Source of the DNA: Leadbetterella sp040829825
GTDB taxonomy: Bacteria; Bacteroidota; Bacteroidia; Cytophagales; Spirosomataceae
Reading direction: 5' to 3' (one strand)
Length of the DNA: 64,000 bases
Assembly (NCBI RefSeq): GCF_040829825.1
Contig: NZ_JBFOLH010000003.1
Made by a program: the position numbers and the translations under genes. Below the pieces are notes generated by a model that was given only the letters and a program-made list of their open reading frames with translations, made no database searches and was not told the origin of the DNA. This document shows, piece by piece, positions 17,140-25,859 of this stretch. Every line of letters starts with the position of its first letter. The first letter of the stretch is position 1.

Positions 17140-20100
17140 AAATCACGGAATTCTCAGTAAAGAACCACCAGTTCACCATTATCATTTTTATCATGATCAT
17201 GGCGCTGGGCATTACCTCGCTGCTGAACATGCCCAAGGCCGAAGACCCGGCCATGCGGGCCACGTTTAACTCCATTGTGGTGGTGTATCCCGGCACCAGC
17301 CCGGAAGACATGGAAGAGCTGGTGGTAGACCCTATTGAAGATAAGGTATCTTCACTGGGAGAGATAAAAAAAGTGGTTTCCTATGCCGCTGACGGTGTAG
17401 CCAGCATTGTAGTAGAGTTCGATTTCCGGGCCGATGAGAAAGAGAAAAACAACGAGGTGCTGCGCGAAATCAATGCCTTGCGTACCAAGCTTCCGCAGGA
17501 TATCTATTCTATTGATGTGATAAAATCCACCCCGGAAACTGTCAATATCATCCAGTGTGCGCTGCTTTCCGAGTCGGCTTCCTACTATGACCTGAATCAA
17601 CAGGCCGAAGCCCTGAAAGACAAGCTTAAAAAGGTCAGGGGAATCAAAGATATCGATATTCATGCGGTTCCGGCCCGGCAGGTACGGATCGACCTCAATA
17701 CCGATCGCATGGCCGGCTTTAAAATCCCGCTTTCCCGTCTGATGTCGATCATCCCGTCTGAAAACATGAATATCCCGGCCGGGGCCATCGAGATCGGCAA
17801 CCGGAGAATCAACGTAAAAACGTCAGGTTCATACGGTTCCCTTGACGAGATCCGGAATACGGTGGTCAGCTCATCAGGTCAGAATATCACCTACCTGAAA
17901 GACATTGCCGAAGTATACTACGACTACGAAGAAAACAACTACCTGGCCCGTTTGAACGGTAAACGGGGGATTTTCCTGACAGCCAGCCAGAAATACGGCA
18001 CCAACATTTTTGAAATCGACGCCAAAATCAGCCCGATCATTGCGTCTTTCTCTGAAACCCTGCCGCCCCACATCACGCTCGAAAAAAGCTTTGACCAGGC
18101 CAGGAGCGTGTCTAAACGGCTGCTGGGACTTGCCCGCGACTTTGGCATAGCCATTTTCCTGGTGCTGATCACCCTTATTCCACTGGGCATCCGGGCCTCA
18201 CTGATCGTTATGATCTCTATTCCTTTGTCGCTCGCCATTGGCCTGGCCGGGATAGATCTCATGGGTTATTCCATTAACCAGCTCTCGGTGGTAGGGCTGA
18301 TCATCTCGCTGGGCCTGCTGGTTGATGACTCTATTGTGGTGGTGGAAAACATTTCGCGATACCTGCGCGAAGGGTATTCCAGGAAGGACGCTGCCATAGA
18401 AGGCACCAAACAGATCTCCATGGCCGTGCTGGGGTGTACGGCTACGCTGATCCTGGCTTTCCTGCCGCTTACCTTTTTACCGGAAGCCTCCGGCGATTTC
18501 ATCCGGAGTCTGCCCATGGCCGTGATCACGACCGTGCTGGCCTCGCTGTTTGTCTCCCTCACCATTGTGCCTTTCCTGGCGAGCCTGCTTATGCCAAGAG
18601 AAGAGAAAGAGCACGGCAATATCGTATTGCAGTATATGAACAGGGCCATTGACGGCTCCTACCAGAAGATCCTGCACTGGTCACTGCTGAACCCCTTCAA
18701 AACCCTGGCCGTAGCGGTAGTGATGTTTACAGGCAGCGTGCTGCTGATCCGGGTCATCGGCATAACGGTATTTCCGAAGTCTGAAAAACCGCAATTCCTG
18801 ATCAATATTGAAACCCCGCTGGGCACTTCTCTTTCCGAGACCGATGCGGCGGTACGCTATACCGAAGGGTTGCTTTCTCAAAGCGAGCTGGTCAGGAACT
18901 ATGCCTCCAATACCGGGAAAGACAACCCCCGGATCTATTACAACATTATTCCGCGCGGAGGCACCTCCACAAATTTCGCGCAGATTTTTGTACAACTCCG
19001 CGAGGGTACGGAAGTTCCTGAACGTACAGCCTACATCAATGAATTGCGGGATAAGCTGGACCGGTATCCCGGTGCCCGGATCAAAGCCCTCGAGTTTGAG
19101 CAGGGAGCCCCGGTAGAAGCGCCGCTCACCATACGGGTCTTCGGGGAGAACCTCGACTCGCTGAAAATACTGGCCGACCGGGTAGAGAAGCTCTATAAAG
19201 ATACCGAAGGCACCATTTATGTCAATAATCCTATCAGCAACAAGTCTACCGATCTGCGGATCAAAGTAAACACAGATAAGGCCGGCCTGCTGGGAATTCC
19301 CACGGTAGAAATCGACCGGCACATCCGGATGGCCATTTCCGGTTTCCCGCTGGGAAATTTCAGGGACGAAAACGGCGAAAACAACGAGATCGTGCTATCG
19401 CTGCCACGGGGAAAAACCGTAAGCGCCGATGTGTTTGACCGGATCTACATTCCTTCGGCCAACGGGGCGCAGATTCCTTTAAGCCAGCTGGCCACCATAG
19501 CGTTTGAGAGCTCGGCCAACCGGATACAGCATTATAACCAGGAACGGTATACTTCGGTATCTTCTTTCGTTAAAGAAGGCTATACCACCGCAGAAACCCT
19601 GAACCGGTTCAACGAAAAGCTATCGCAGATGAAATTCCCGGCGGGTTACAGCTACGAGCTGGCGGGTGAGGAAGAACAAAAGGCCCAGACCTTCGGCGGG
19701 CTGGGCACCATCATCATCATCACTATTTTCGGTATCCTGGCGGTGCTGATCCTTGAATTCAGAACCTTCAAATCTTCTTTTATTGTTTTATCGGTTATTC
19801 CGCTCGGAGTAATCGGTGCGGTGGGTATTTTATTCCTGACCGGCAATACGATGTCGTTTACGGCCGTGGTAGGGATCATCGCCCTGGCAGGCATAGAAGT
19901 AAAAAATTCTATCCTGCTGGTCGACTATACCAATTACCTGCGTAAAGAAGAAAACCTGAGCATTGACGAAGCCATAGAAAAAGCCGGAAAAACGCGATTT
20001 ATTCCGATTGTTCTGACCACTTTGACGGCTATAGGCGGGCTTATGCCCCTGGTGCTGGAGCACTCACCACTGTATTCACCTCTTGCCCTGGTGATTATCG

Positions 20101-20177
20101 GCGGACTGATCTCTTCGCTTGTGCTGACGCGGATTGTAACACCGGTGATGTATAAACTGCTACCGCCTAAAGTGTAA
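17136..20177 (+). CDS. RND efflux pump (second system), AcrB/MdtB-like
   Basis: 1013 residues. TM4 carries the proton-relay pair D397/D398 (LGLLVDDSIVVVENIS) and TM10 carries LAGIEVKNSILLVDY with the conserved lysine. The N-terminal TM segment leads to LNMPKAEDPAMRATFNSIVV, a pattern of smaller RND pumps that often export diverse drugs or lipids. It is distinct from the first pump in length and porter loops, so the two systems probably differ in substrate. It starts inside the adaptor stop codon. A hairpin of the CTTTGTG family with a T run follows the stop. Confidence 0.96.
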   Translation: MKITEFSVKNHQFTIIIFIMIMALGITSLLNMPKAEDPAMRATFNSIVVVYPGTSPEDMEELVVDPIEDKVSSLGEIKKVVSYAADGVASIVVEFDFRADEKEKNNEVLREINALRTKLPQDIYSIDVIKSTPETVNIIQCALLSESASYYDLNQQAEALKDKLKKVRGIKDIDIHAVPARQVRIDLNTDRMAGFKIPLSRLMSIIPSENMNIPAGAIEIGNRRINVKTSGSYGSLDEIRNTVVSSSGQNITYLKDIAEVYYDYEENNYLARLNGKRGIFLTASQKYGTNIFEIDAKISPIIASFSETLPPHITLEKSFDQARSVSKRLLGLARDFGIAIFLVLITLIPLGIRASLIVMISIPLSLAIGLAGIDLMGYSINQLSVVGLIISLGLLVDDSIVVVENISRYLREGYSRKDAAIEGTKQISMAVLGCTATLILAFLPLTFLPEASGDFIRSLPMAVITTVLASLFVSLTIVPFLASLLMPREEKEHGNIVLQYMNRAIDGSYQKILHWSLLNPFKTLAVAVVMFTGSVLLIRVIGITVFPKSEKPQFLINIETPLGTSLSETDAAVRYTEGLLSQSELVRNYASNTGKDNPRIYYNIIPRGGTSTNFAQIFVQLREGTEVPERTAYINELRDKLDRYPGARIKALEFEQGAPVEAPLTIRVFGENLDSLKILADRVEKLYKDTEGTIYVNNPISNKSTDLRIKVNTDKAGLLGIPTVEIDRHIRMAISGFPLGNFRDENGENNEIVLSLPRGKTVSADVFDRIYIPSANGAQIPLSQLATIAFESSANRIQHYNQERYTSVSSFVKEGYTTAETLNRFNEKLSQMKFPAGYSYELAGEEEQKAQTFGGLGTIIIITIFGILAVLILEFRTFKSSFIVLSVIPLGVIGAVGILFLTGNTMSFTAVVGIIALAGIEVKNSILLVDYTNYLRKEENLSIDEAIEKAGKTRFIPIVLTTLTAIGGLMPLVLEHSPLYSPLALVIIGGLISSLVLTRIVTPVMYKLLPPKV

Positions 20178-20205
20178 TCCTTTTACGCTTACGCTGTGTT
20201 CTTTT

Positions 20206-20257
20206 CTTTGTGTTCTTTGTGCAAATTTAATATTTCACAAAGAGCACAACGTTTTTT
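20206..20257 (+). terminator. Hairpin terminator of the CTTTGTG repeat family
   Basis: CTTTGTGTTCTTTGTG (20206-20221) pairs with CACAAAGAGCACAACG (20236-20251), 14 of 16 positions, then TTTTTT. The same words build the 30-bp hairpin at 41249-41322. Confidence 0.75.
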
Positions 20258-20301
20258 CTGGCAAGTTTTTATATTTACAGATAATTCATTCCTGATTAAT
20301 T

Positions 20302-21144
20302 ATGAGCGATACCCGTAATCTGTTGAAAAAAGCAATTTTCGCTTTACCCCTGCTGGTTACCTGTGCACCTGCTGAAAACACCTTGCCCAAACCGGTGGAG
20401 TATACCTTTAGCAAGACGCCGTCGTGGTCAGATGAATTTAACGGAGAAGGCCTCCCGGATCCTTCCAGATGGAGCTACGACGTGGGTTCACCGTATAACG
20501 GCTGGGGAAATAACGAGCTGCAATATTATACCGAAGCCCGTAAAGAAAATGCGTATGTTTCCAACGGAACGCTGAAGATCACGGCTCGCAAAGAAAAAAT
20601 GGATGGCCTGGAATATACCTCTGCACGGCTGGTCAGCAAAGGCAAGGCCGATTTCCTGTACGGCCGGTTTGAGGTGAGAGCCAAAGTACCGGCCGGCCGC
20701 GGAACCTGGCCTGCGGTATGGATGCTCCCTACCGAATGGGCCTATGGCGACTGGCCCAATTCCGGGGAGATCGACATCCTGGAACATGTTGGATACGATC
20801 CCGATGTGGTGCATATCAGCACGCATACCAAAGATTATCACCACTCCATCGGCACCCAGAAAACCGCCAAAAAGAAAATTGAGAACGCTACCACCGAATT
20901 CCAGCTCTACCGGGTAGACTGGACGCCTGATTACATCCGGGGCTATGTCAATGATGAACAGATCTTCAGCTTTGCCAATGAAAAGCGGGATTTTAAATCC
21001 TGGCCCTTTGACAAGAAATTTCACTGGCTGATCAACCTGGCCGTAGGCGGCAACTGGGGCGGCCAGCAGGGCGTAGATGAGCAGGCTTTCCCTGCCCTGT
21101 TCGAGGTAGATTACGTAAGGGTATACGACCTGGTTAAGCCCTGA
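20302..21144 (+). CDS. Glycoside hydrolase family 16 beta-glucanase, lipoprotein
   Basis: 280 residues. The signal peptide ends in LLVTC (C21), so the enzyme is membrane-anchored. The GH16 signature GEIDILEH has E156 as nucleophile, D158 as assisting residue and E161 as acid/base (the ExDxxE form of laminarinases). Aromatic substrate-cleft residues surround it (GTWPAVWMLP, LAVGGNWGG). The length is that of a single catalytic domain without binding modules. Likely substrates are beta-1,3 or beta-1,3-1,4 glucans. It stands alone after the second RND operon, with no SusCD pair nearby. Confidence 0.95.
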   Translation: MSDTRNLLKKAIFALPLLVTCAPAENTLPKPVEYTFSKTPSWSDEFNGEGLPDPSRWSYDVGSPYNGWGNNELQYYTEARKENAYVSNGTLKITARKEKMDGLEYTSARLVSKGKADFLYGRFEVRAKVPAGRGTWPAVWMLPTEWAYGDWPNSGEIDILEHVGYDPDVVHISTHTKDYHHSIGTQKTAKKKIENATTEFQLYRVDWTPDYIRGYVNDEQIFSFANEKRDFKSWPFDKKFHWLINLAVGGNWGGQQGVDEQAFPALFEVDYVRVYDLVKP

Positions 21145-21179
21145 TTTTCCTGTAGAAAGCCGGTTTAAAGAAAATTCGA

Positions 21180-21187
21180 TATCTTTG
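21180..21187 (+). promoter_or_regulatory. -7 promoter element TATCTTTG
   Basis: Exact TAnnTTTG match 19 nt before the ATG at 21207. No convincing -33 box. Confidence 0.5.
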
Positions 21188-21206
21188 GCGGATTATTGTT
21201 TCAATT

Positions 21207-22574
21207 ATGCAACGGCAACTTCAGGACAAAACAATCTGGTATAAAATAATTCTCGGCCTTTCATGGCTGCTGATCCTGGCGTTGGCCGTGGTGAATAACG
21301 GCTATGCCAATGACGACCACTTTACCGTGATTGAGCTGATTGCCCGGTTCGGTATCCTGCCGAAATCTACCCAATGCTGGCAGTGTTACCACCCGAAACT
21401 GTACCATTTCCTGGTTGCGCAGACCTGGAACCTATTGGGCATCACCACCCCCTATTACCAGCACGTTTCGGCACAGCTTTTCAGCGCGCTGGCCGGTTGT
21501 ACTACCGTGTATCTTTTTCTCCGGTTTATCCGCCCGCTTCATTTTCCTGAAACGCTGAAGATCTTTGTTTTTGCTTTTTTTGCATTAAACCCGCGCTTCA
21601 TTGCTATTTCAGGACAGGCCACTAACGATGCCCTGATTATCCTGCTCGGAACGGTTAACCTTTTTGCTATTCTTAAGCTGTTTAAGCGCCCGTCATTAAA
21701 ATATGCCGTGTTGGTTATCGGCTCACTGGTACTGGGATCCATGGCCAAGCTTAACTTCGGCGTATTCTTCATTGCGTCGCTTATCGTACTGGTGGTTCTT
21801 TCTGTTCTTCATAAAAATTACAGCCTGTCGCTCCGGAAAGGATACCTCGGAACCGCCCTGCTCGGGCTGCTGTTCAGCGCCTGCACATTTCTTTTCTTCA
21901 ACGGGTACGTGCGTGACTACCGGGAAACCGGCAAGCTCTTTACCTACAACACGCCAACCTACGAGCTGCCCCACCTCTATCACCTGGATATGGTTTACAT
22001 ACCGGGTATTCGTTCCATTTATTCCGGTTTTTTCAAATTTCATTACTTTGATCTTATCCGGAACCCGCATGTGTCTTATAGCGGCCAGTTCCGGTTTAAG
22101 CATGTCCATTCCCATTTTTCGCAGGTGTACGCCCGGTATTATTTCCTGGGGTTTGACAACTGGCCGCCGCAGTGGCGAACCGACAACGGCATGGTCACCG
22201 CCATAGGCCGCATTTCGCTCGCCGTAGGCATTATTCCAACATTTATCCTGTTCACGGGGCTTTTCCTGCTGCTCCGGAATCTCTTTAAAAATCCCCTGAA
22301 ATCGGATGAGTCCTGGATCTACCTCCTTTATATCGCCGGGTTTCTCGGGTTCTCCGTACTTTTCTCCCTTATAGGCCGGACCTTCGTGTTCATGAAGGCC
22401 ATTTATATTTTCCCCGGCCTGCTGGCCACCATCGTGCCTTTCCTGCTGGGAAACCAGGCCGTCATGAAACGGAAAGCCGTGAGAACAGCCCTGTATGCAT
22501 TTTATATCGGTTTATTTGTGCTGTACCTGGTGCCGGTGGTTTACCTGATTGTACAGCTGGGCAATAGGTTATGA
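21207..22574 (+). CDS. GT39/ArnT-like membrane glycosyltransferase (GT-C fold)
   Basis: 455 residues with about ten to twelve hydrophobic segments. The first periplasmic loop carries the acidic pair D36/D37 in GYANDDHFTVIELIARFG, the place where GT-C enzymes of the PMT/ArnT type keep the catalytic or metal-binding Asp. The family transfers sugars from polyprenyl phosphates to lipids or proteins on the periplasmic side. A Dpm1-like polyprenyl-phosphate mannose synthase is encoded at 52722 and could supply its donor; this link is inference. It is convergent with the SPFH gene. Confidence 0.8.
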   Translation: MQRQLQDKTIWYKIILGLSWLLILALAVVNNGYANDDHFTVIELIARFGILPKSTQCWQCYHPKLYHFLVAQTWNLLGITTPYYQHVSAQLFSALAGCTTVYLFLRFIRPLHFPETLKIFVFAFFALNPRFIAISGQATNDALIILLGTVNLFAILKLFKRPSLKYAVLVIGSLVLGSMAKLNFGVFFIASLIVLVVLSVLHKNYSLSLRKGYLGTALLGLLFSACTFLFFNGYVRDYRETGKLFTYNTPTYELPHLYHLDMVYIPGIRSIYSGFFKFHYFDLIRNPHVSYSGQFRFKHVHSHFSQVYARYYFLGFDNWPPQWRTDNGMVTAIGRISLAVGIIPTFILFTGLFLLLRNLFKNPLKSDESWIYLLYIAGFLGFSVLFSLIGRTFVFMKAIYIFPGLLATIVPFLLGNQAVMKRKAVRTALYAFYIGLFVLYLVPVVYLIVQLGNRL

Positions 22575-22615
22575 TTCAGCTTTTTTCTTAGAATTTCTAT
22601 GCCCGGTTCCCGACT

Positions 22616-23584
22616 CTATTTCTTCAGGTTCAGCAGCAGGTTCTGATCCGGCTTCCCCACAATAATCGTATTATTCGACCCATACGGGCTCACCCCTTTG
22701 GCTGCCCAGGTGCGCTCAGTCTCTGCCCGGTACAGCTCAAGCATCTTGGGCTGGGAGAGCGCTTCTTTGGTTTTCGCTTCGAGCAACGCCGCCTCATAGT
22801 CGCCCTGCGCCCGGGCCACCTTTTCCTTGTTCTCTGCCACGGCCCGTTTGGCCCTGTATTCAAACTCTTCTGCTTCCTGGATAGCCTTGGTTTTCCCTTC
22901 TATTGACTTCTGCAGCGACTCAGGCGGCAGGATATTGGTGCGCAGCTGCGTCACTTCAAAATATTTTCCTACCCGCTTATTGACCTCCAGCCCGATCTGC
23001 TGCTCAAAAGCCTCGCGGTGGTTGAAAATAGAATCAACCGCAAAACGGTTCGATACATCGTTCACTCCGCCTAAAATAGCGGTTTCCAGCCAGGTGGTTT
23101 CTACGGCTTTCAGTCCGCCCTGCTTAAAGGTCTGGCGCAATTCCACAAAAAGCTGGTTGGCGTTTTCCGGCTTCACCTTATAATTGAAGGTGGGCTTGAT
23201 CTTGCAGCTGAAGCCGCCTTTGACAATCACGCCCAGCGTTTCGTAGTGCACATTCTTCTGATCGGTTTCTATCTCGTATACCCGTTCAAAATATTTATTG
23301 TATATCTGGAATCCCGACACCAGCTTCACGGAACCTATGCCCCGGTTATCCCCGATCAGCGATTCTTTGAGCCCAACGGCTCCTGCATTGATCCGGATCA
23401 GGTCATACGGCTGAAAAAGAAGGATAAAAAACGCAATAACCGTACCCACAAGTAATTTATAGTTCACTTTAAGCCGCCGGCCGCCTTCCTGGTCATAAAT
23501 CCACTCAAAAACTTTAAGCCGGGTAGCAAAATGAATAAACAGAACTGCCGTAAAAAGAAGTACAATAAGAAGAAAAGTAAACAT
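22616..23584 (-). CDS. SPFH/prohibitin-family membrane protein
   Basis: 322 residues. There are two N-terminal hydrophobic segments (about 1-19 and 46-63), then an SPFH/Band 7 domain (about 64-240, with GVIVKGGFSCKIKPTFNYKVKPENA) and a coiled-coil (about 235-290, rich in A, E and K). Such proteins form ring-like scaffolds in the inner membrane and often modulate FtsH or local membrane order. No NfeD-like partner is encoded next to it. Its stop abuts a CGGTTCCCGACTC fragment also seen near 47645. Confidence 0.88.
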   Translation of the reverse strand: MFTFLLIVLLFTAVLFIHFATRLKVFEWIYDQEGGRRLKVNYKLLVGTVIAFFILLFQPYDLIRINAGAVGLKESLIGDNRGIGSVKLVSGFQIYNKYFERVYEIETDQKNVHYETLGVIVKGGFSCKIKPTFNYKVKPENANQLFVELRQTFKQGGLKAVETTWLETAILGGVNDVSNRFAVDSIFNHREAFEQQIGLEVNKRVGKYFEVTQLRTNILPPESLQKSIEGKTKAIQEAEEFEYRAKRAVAENKEKVARAQGDYEAALLEAKTKEALSQPKMLELYRAETERTWAAKGVSPYGSNNTIIVGKPDQNLLLNLKK

Positions 23585-23812
23585 ACGCTATATGGGGTTT
23601 AAAATTAGTTTCCCGAAAATACACTATTCCGGGCAATATGCAAGCAGTTAGGGTTCAACGGTCATATAGCTGTACCGGTTAGAAAGAATTTAAATAAAGC
23701 CCAAACAAGACAAATGGACTTTTTTCGTTATTATTTGAACCGCACTCTTATTGAAGAAGTGTAATATTTACGTCAATTTTGGCGTATTGTTTTAAACAAC
23801 CCTGGTAGTTAT
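23585..23812. other. leu operon upstream region
   Basis: 228 nt between divergent SPFH and leuC genes. It holds a short palindrome TTGTTT-T-AAACAA at 23787-23799, 14 nt before the leuC ATG, in a place suited to an operator. No leucine-rich leader peptide or T-box-like structure was seen. No exact TAnnTTTG box was found. Confidence 0.4.
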
Positions 23813-25216
23813 ATGGCACAAAAGACGCTTTTCGACAAAGTTTGGGACAGTCACGTAATTAAGCACGTAGAAGACGGCCCTGATGTTCTGTTCATCGACC
23901 GTCACTTTATCCACGAGGTGACCAGCCCCGTGGCGTTTCTCGGACTGGAAAACAGAGGAATCGGTGTAATGTATCCGCAACGGACATTTGCCACCGCCGA
24001 TCACAACACTCCTACCGTAAATCAGCATTTGCCTGTAGGCGATCCGCTTTCGGCCAATCAGCTGAAGGCCCTGGAAAACAACACGGCCAAATACGGAATT
24101 TCGCATTGGGGCCTCGGGCACAACAAAAACGGAATTGTACACGTAGTAGGGCCGGAAAACGGCATCACCCTGCCGGGAATGACCATTGTATGCGGTGATT
24201 CCCATACCTCCACCCACGGTGCATTCGGCTGTATTGCTTTTGGTATCGGTACATCAGAAGTGGAAATGGTGCTGGCATCACAATGCATCATGCAGCCGAA
24301 GCCTAAAAAAATGCGCATTACCATTAACGGTAAACTGGGCCGGGGCGTTACGCCCAAAGACGTGGTGCTCTATATCATTTCCCAGATCTCGGCCTCAGGC
24401 GCTACCGGCTATTTTGCCGAATACGCCGGCGAGGTTTTTGAAAACATGAGCATGGAAGGCCGGATGACCGTATGCAACATGTCGATTGAAATGGGCGCCC
24501 GAGGCGGTATGATTGCTCCTGACGAAACCACTTTCAACTGGCTGAAAGGCCGGGAAAAGGCCCCTAAAGGTACCGAGTGGGATAATTATGTGGAGCAATG
24601 GAAGCAGTTAAAGACCGATGAAGACGCAGCATTTGACCTGGAGCTGAACTACCGGGCCGAAGACATTGAACCGCAGATCACTTACGGCACCAACCCGGGC
24701 ATGGGTATAGGAATAACAAGAAGCATCCCGGATGCTTCAGAAGTGAAAGATGGCGAAGCCAGCTATAAAAAATCATTGAACTACATGGGCTTCAACGAAG
24801 GCGAAAGCATGCTGGGCAAGGAAGTAGACTATGTTTTCCTGGGAAGCTGCACCAATGGACGTATTGAAGATTTCCGGGCGTTTGCTTCTATTGTCAAAGG
24901 CCGCAAAAAAGCAGACCATATCACGGCATGGCTGGTACCCGGCTCTCATATTGTGGAAAAACAGATTCACGAGGAAGGCATATACAGCATTCTTACAGAA
25001 GCCGGGTTTGAGCTTCGTCAACCGGGATGTTCTGCCTGCCTGGCCATGAACGATGACAAAATTCCTTCGGGGAAGCTGGCGGTATCTACCTCTAACCGGA
25101 ATTTTGAGGGTCGCCAGGGACCGAATGCAAGAACCCTGCTGGCCTCTCCCCTGGTGGCAGCTGCAGCAGCGGTATCGGGTGTAGTGACAGATCCCCGGGA
25201 GCTGCTCCGGGATTAA
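23813..25216 (+). CDS. leuC: 3-isopropylmalate dehydratase large subunit
   Basis: 467 residues, an aconitase-superfamily protein. The [4Fe-4S] cluster ligands are visible: C346 in GSCTNGR, and C406 and C409 in GCSAC. The substrate-binding segments CGDSHTSTHGAFG (128-139) and GIGITRSIPDA are present. With LeuD it isomerises 2-isopropylmalate to 3-isopropylmalate in leucine synthesis. It is first in the leuC-leuD-leuA-leuB operon. Confidence 0.98.
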   Translation: MAQKTLFDKVWDSHVIKHVEDGPDVLFIDRHFIHEVTSPVAFLGLENRGIGVMYPQRTFATADHNTPTVNQHLPVGDPLSANQLKALENNTAKYGISHWGLGHNKNGIVHVVGPENGITLPGMTIVCGDSHTSTHGAFGCIAFGIGTSEVEMVLASQCIMQPKPKKMRITINGKLGRGVTPKDVVLYIISQISASGATGYFAEYAGEVFENMSMEGRMTVCNMSIEMGARGGMIAPDETTFNWLKGREKAPKGTEWDNYVEQWKQLKTDEDAAFDLELNYRAEDIEPQITYGTNPGMGIGITRSIPDASEVKDGEASYKKSLNYMGFNEGESMLGKEVDYVFLGSCTNGRIEDFRAFASIVKGRKKADHITAWLVPGSHIVEKQIHEEGIYSILTEAGFELRQPGCSACLAMNDDKIPSGKLAVSTSNRNFEGRQGPNARTLLASPLVAAAAAVSGVVTDPRELLRD

Positions 25217-25263
25217 CGCTTCCCGACCATTAGTTTTTCACTTTTAACTATTCACTTAAAAAG

Positions 25264-25857
25264 ATGGCCTACGACAGTTTTAACATATTAACCTCTTCCT
25301 GTGTGCCGCTTCCGCTGGAAAACGTAGACACAGACCAGATTATACCCGCACGTTTCCTGAAAGCCACCAAGCGGGAAGGATTCGGCGACAACCTTTTCCG
25401 TGACTGGAGATACAACAGCGACAATACCCCGAAAGAAGATTTTGTTCTGAACAATCCTACATATTCGGGTAAGATCCTGGTAGCCGGCAGAAACTTCGGA
25501 TCGGGCTCAAGCCGTGAGCATGCGGCCTGGGCCATTTACGACTACGGCTTCCGCTGCGTGATCTCCAGCTTCTTTGCCGATATTTTTAAAGGAAATTCAC
25601 TGAACATCGGTATCCTGCCGGTAACAGTCAGCCCTGAATTCCTGGACAGGATCTTCAAAGCCATAGAAGCTGACCCTGCCACCCAAGTGGAGGTGAACCT
25701 CCCTGAGCAAAAGGTAACCCTGCTGGCCACCGGCGAAAGCGAAAGCTTCCAGATCAACGGGTACAAGAAAAATAACCTGCTGAACGGTTATGACGATATC
25801 GATTACCTGTTATCGCTTAAAGAAGAGATCGGCATTTTTGAAAAAACACGCATTTAA
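25264..25857 (+). CDS. leuD: 3-isopropylmalate dehydratase small subunit
   Basis: 197 residues, the usual LeuD length. The swivel-domain motifs NVDTDQIIPARFLK and the phosphate/substrate loop NFGSGSSREHAAWAI are present. It forms the heterodimer with LeuC. It is 47 nt after leuC, and its stop is 2 nt before the GTG start of leuA, indicating one transcript. Confidence 0.98.
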   Translation: MAYDSFNILTSSCVPLPLENVDTDQIIPARFLKATKREGFGDNLFRDWRYNSDNTPKEDFVLNNPTYSGKILVAGRNFGSGSSREHAAWAIYDYGFRCVISSFFADIFKGNSLNIGILPVTVSPEFLDRIFKAIEADPATQVEVNLPEQKVTLLATGESESFQINGYKKNNLLNGYDDIDYLLSLKEEIGIFEKTRI

Positions 25858-25859
25858 CG

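Noticed and set aside
23585..23812. Leucine attenuator or T-box before leuC
   Set aside because: No leucine-codon leader ORF and no terminator/antiterminator pair could be drawn; only a short palindrome is present.
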